DNA from: Aeromicrobium sp.
GTDB taxonomy: Bacteria > Actinomycetota > Actinomycetes > Propionibacteriales > Nocardioidaceae
Direction of reading: 5' to 3'
DNA length: 8,148 bases
Assembly (NCBI GenBank): GCA_023254755.1
Contig: JALRKU010000035.1
Location: forward strand, 1-8,148
Shown here: in pieces, positions 5,971 to 8,148 of the stretch
Layout: every line of letters starts with the position of its first letter
How positions within the stretch are numbered: the stretch's first letter is position 1
Made by a program: the position numbers and the translations under genes
Notes under the pieces: generated by a model
Databases searched by the model: none
Told to the model about the DNA's origin: nothing
Seen by the model: the letters and a program-made list of their open reading frames with translations, nothing else

Positions 5971-6408
5971 GTGGACTGGTGGTGGACCCTGGCGGCACTG
6001 ACCGCGCACCTGGGGACGAGCGACGACGACCGGTGGGCACGGGTGCTCACCGGTCTCGACCTGCAGCGGGCGCAGGCCTTCGCCGACGCCGACACGGCCG
6101 GTCTCGACCGTGTCTACCTGACGGCCGACGCCGCGGCCAGCGACGCCGACACCATCGGTGCCTACGCCGACCGTGGGTCGCGGGTCGTCGGCGCGGTCCT
6201 GAGGGTGGAACGGGTCGAGGTGCGACGACGAAGCGATCGCCGGGTGACCCTCGACGTCGTGGACCGGCTCGGCCCCGCTCGGGTCGTGTGGGACGACGGG
6301 AGCGTCGGCGCGCTGCCGCGGGACCGGCCGACGGCACGGGTCGTCGTGCTCGTCTGGACCGCCGAGGGGTGGCGGATCAGCGCGTCGCGACCTCGAGGGC
6401 CGTCGTGA
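5971..6408 (+). CDS. Conserved actinobacterial hypothetical protein (possible NTF2/SnoaL-like fold)
   Basis: A 145-residue protein of unknown function. It opens with a Trp cluster (VDWWWTLAALTAHLG) and has no signal peptide or clear membrane helix. The middle (RWARVLTGLDLQRAQAFADA, then AGLDRVY) and the end (LDVVDRLGPARVV, ALPRDRPTARVVVLVW, GWRIS) follow a pattern I recall from actinobacterial hypothetical proteins and protein tails: a helix pair, then curved strands ending in a WRI motif, suggestive of NTF2/SnoaL-like domains. No catalytic residues can be assigned. GTG 5971 is preferred because the frame upstream is only the lipB antisense shadow and a -10-like element precedes it. The gene is divergent from lipB, and its last 32 nt overlap the 3' end of the SDR gene on the other strand. 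Codon use resembles the neighbours, which supports real coding. Its place between two lipoylation-cluster genes does not by itself imply a role there. Confidence 0.72.
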   Translation: MDWWWTLAALTAHLGTSDDDRWARVLTGLDLQRAQAFADADTAGLDRVYLTADAAASDADTIGAYADRGSRVVGAVLRVERVEVRRRSDRRVTLDVVDRLGPARVVWDDGSVGALPRDRPTARVVVLVWTAEGWRISASRPRGPS

Positions 6409-7264
6409 GGTCAGGCGCCTCGAACGTGAATCCCGACGCCTCGAGAGCGGCCGGGGCGACGTCGAGTGAACCGAGCAGGTCGTCGGCCAGACCGCCCAGC
6501 ACGGCGCGCACCGCGAACGCGGGTGCCACGAGGAACGTGGGGCGGTGCAGCACGTCGGCGAGCGCGTCGGTGAACTCCGCGTTGGTCACGGTCGCCGGCA
6601 TCGAGAGGTTGACCGGTCCCGAGATCTCGTGGTCCAGGAGATGGGCGACGGCCCGCACCCAGTCGTCGCGGGTGATCAGCGACATCCGCTGCTCACCCGA
6701 GCCGAGCCGTGCCCCGCCGCCGAGTCGCCATGCCGGCAGCATCAGCCGCAGCACGCCGCCCGACGCGTCGAGCACGAGCGACGTGCGCAGGAAGCAGGTG
6801 CGCGCGCCGGCGTCGATCGCCGGTTGGGCGGCCGCCTCCCACTGCTGGGACACGTCGGCGAGGAAGCCCTGACCCGGCCCGTCCGACTCGTCGAGTCGCT
6901 CGGTCCCGCGGTCGACGCCGTACCAGGACATCCCCGAGCCGGACAGCAGGACCGGGGGAGTCGGAGCCTTGGCGACGGCACGCGCCAGCGTGGTGGTCGC
7001 GCCGAGACGCGACGCCAGGATCTCGCGTCGTCGGTTGGCGGTGCGCGGCCACTGCGAGATCGGGGCGCCCGACAGGTTCACCACCGCGTCGGCACGATCG
7101 ATCAGCACCTGGTCGATGCGACCCGTGGCGGGGTCCCACTGCGACGTCCCCTCGCTGGAGGCCGGACGACGCACGAGCCGGACGACGTCGTGCCCGGCCG
7201 TGCGCAGGTGGTCGGCGAGCGCCGAGCCCAGGAAGCCCGACGCCCCACCGATCACGACGTGCAC
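6377..7264 (-). CDS. TIGR01777-family SDR epimerase (Rv2216/YfcH-like)
   Basis: A 295-residue atypical extended short-chain dehydrogenase. The Rossmann nucleotide motif is at the N-terminus, G7-x-x-G10-x-x-G13 (VVIGGASGFLGSAL). Family hallmarks follow: VVRLVRRP (27-34), WDPATGRID (43-51), the loop VVNLSGAPI (61-69), REILASRLGATTTLARAV (80-97) and LLSGSGMSWYG (106-116), with Y115 in the usual active-site area. The C-terminus (about 245-292: FAVRAVLGGLADDLLGS, then LEASGFTFEAPDLTTALE) matches the DUF1731 domain. Substrate and reaction are unknown for the whole family, although it neighbours the lipoylation genes in mycobacteria too. GTG 7264 lies 7 nt after the sucB stop, so the two genes are almost certainly one operon with coupled translation. 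The 3' end overlaps the convergent 145-residue gene by 32 nt. Confidence 0.94.
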   Translation of the reverse strand: MHVVIGGASGFLGSALADHLRTAGHDVVRLVRRPASSEGTSQWDPATGRIDQVLIDRADAVVNLSGAPISQWPRTANRRREILASRLGATTTLARAVAKAPTPPVLLSGSGMSWYGVDRGTERLDESDGPGQGFLADVSQQWEAAAQPAIDAGARTCFLRTSLVLDASGGVLRLMLPAWRLGGGARLGSGEQRMSLITRDDWVRAVAHLLDHEISGPVNLSMPATVTNAEFTDALADVLHRPTFLVAPAFAVRAVLGGLADDLLGSLDVAPAALEASGFTFEAPDLTTALEVATR

Positions 7265-7271
7265 GATGCGC

Positions 7272-8148
7272 CTACGACCCGAGCTCGGCCTCGAACGCGC
7301 CCGACTGCAGGCGCTGCTTCACCGCGGTCAGGAAGCGACCGGCGTCGGCGCCGTCGACCAGGCGGTGGTCGTAGGTGAGGGCCAGGTACGCCATGCTGCG
7401 GACCGCGATGCTCTCGCCGACGACCGGGTCGCTGATGACGACGGGCCGCTTGACGACCGCACCGACGCCGAGGATCGCGACCTGCGGCTGGTTGATGATC
7501 GGCGTGTCGAAGAGCGCCCCGTTGCTGCCCAGGTTGGTGATCGAGAACGTGCCGCCCGACAGCTCGTCGGGAGCGATCTTGTTGTTGCGGGTGCGGTCCG
7601 CGATGTCGGCGATCTTGCGGGCCAGACCCGCGATCGACAGGTCGCCCGCGTCGCGGATGGTCGGTGCCAGCAGTCCGCGCTCGGTGTCGACCGCGATCGA
7701 GAGGTGCTCACCGGACGGGTAGGTGATGGTGCCCTCGTCGATGTCGAGCGCGGCGTTGAGCACCGGGTACACCTTGAGTGCCTCGATGGCGGCCTTCGCG
7801 AAGAACGGCAGGAACGTCAGCTTGACCCCCTCACGCTCCAGGAAGGCGTTCTTGTGCTTGGCGCGCAGGCGCGCGACCTCGGTGACGTCGACCTCGTGGA
7901 CCTGCGTGAGCTGGGCCGAGGTCTCGAGCGACTCGACCATGCGCGTCGCGATGGTGCGGCGCAGGCGCGACACCTTCTCGGTCTTGCCCCGCAGGGGCGA
8001 CGGCGCCGCCGACGGAGCCGCTGGAGCGGCGGCCGCGGGCGCGGCGGGGGCCTCGGCGGCCGGCGCGGGAGCCGAGGCCTTGGCCGCCTCCGCGGCGTCG
8101 AGGACGTCCTGCTTGCGGATGCGTCCGCCGACTCCGGTGCCCTCGACC
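7272..8148 (-). CDS. sucB: Dihydrolipoamide acyltransferase E2 (SucB/DlaT), C-terminal part (runs off the right edge)
   Basis: The core subunit of a 2-oxoacid dehydrogenase complex, moving the acyl group from lipoamide to CoA. The last 291 residues are visible. First comes the end of the peripheral subunit-binding domain (GTGVGGRIRKQDVLDAAEAA). Next is a flexible Ala/Pro linker of about 30 residues (about 7995-8085, low complexity). The catalytic domain begins near KVSRLRRTIATRM and includes SGGTFSITNLGSNG, the IINQPQVAILGVG strand and the active-site DHRLVDG, with His at 7367-7365 and Asp at 7355-7353. The lipoyl domains are outside the window. Gene order with the SDR gene, lipB and lipA matches M. 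tuberculosis Rv2215 (dlaT, formerly sucB). Actinobacterial proteins of this type are annotated as succinyltransferase, but in mycobacteria and corynebacteria the homologue is the E2 of pyruvate dehydrogenase and is shared with the oxoglutarate complex, so substrate is uncertain. The long open frame to the edge excludes the internal GTG at 7973 as the real start. Confidence 0.95.
   Translation of the reverse strand, partial: VEGTGVGGRIRKQDVLDAAEAAKASAPAPAAEAPAAPAAAAPAAPSAAPSPLRGKTEKVSRLRRTIATRMVESLETSAQLTQVHEVDVTEVARLRAKHKNAFLEREGVKLTFLPFFAKAAIEALKVYPVLNAALDIDEGTITYPSGEHLSIAVDTERGLLAPTIRDAGDLSIAGLARKIADIADRTRNNKIAPDELSGGTFSITNLGSNGALFDTPIINQPQVAILGVGAVVKRPVVISDPVVGESIAVRSMAYLALTYDHRLVDGADAGRFLTAVKQRLQSGAFEAELGS

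Noticed and set aside
5280..6872. A 530-codon plus-strand open frame across lipB, the divergent gap and the SDR gene.
   Set aside because: It runs antisense to lipB and the SDR gene, both of which have full catalytic motifs, and its product shows no recognisable domain.
7995..8085. GC-rich repetitive stretch resembling a tandem repeat.
   Set aside because: It encodes the Ala/Pro interdomain linker of the E2 protein in frame; the low complexity is normal for that linker.

Overview
The window is very GC-rich (roughly 70% by eye), with strong G/C third-position bias and frequent GTG starts. It looks like the chromosome of a high-GC actinobacterium. The gene set and protein style resemble Nocardioidaceae (Nocardioides/Aeromicrobium-like), but the genus is inference. 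I see no insertion sequence, CRISPR array, tRNA or rRNA.

Two interleaved gene sets lie on opposite strands. On the minus strand, read from the right end, are the lipoate/2-oxoacid dehydrogenase genes: the E2 acyltransferase sucB/dlaT (7272 to beyond 8148), a TIGR01777-type SDR epimerase (6377-7264), lipB (5184-5897) and the first 144 codons of lipA (1-433). This is the order known from Mycobacterium tuberculosis (Rv2215-Rv2216-lipB-lipA). LipB loads octanoate from ACP onto the E2 lipoyl domain, LipA inserts the two sulfurs, and E2 is a client of that pathway.

On the plus strand, between lipB and lipA, is a 4.7-kb block: a CMP/cytosine-deaminase-fold protein (494-1078), a multi-spanning sensor histidine kinase (1095-2351), a NarL/LuxR-type response regulator (2344-3033), an ABC-2 ATPase (3091-3966) and a NatB-like ABC-2 permease (3966-5162). 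The last four form a typical two-component system plus exporter module. A second plus-strand gene, a 145-residue actinobacterial hypothetical (5971-6408), separates the SDR gene from lipB and overlaps the SDR 3' end tail to tail.

The most coherent non-coding signal is at the starts. Six genes that head a transcription unit or strand switch (lipA, deaminase, kinase, ABC ATPase, lipB, the 145-residue protein) each have a [T/C]ANNNT hexamer exactly 6 or 7 nt upstream of the start codon. That is the layout expected for leaderless actinobacterial transcripts. The response regulator and permease genes instead have a Shine-Dalgarno sequence at normal spacing and overlap the upstream gene; the SDR gene starts 7 nt after sucB. 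I found no wholly new system. The unusual points are the counter-oriented sensor/exporter cassette inside the lipoylation cluster and the uniform leaderless start architecture.
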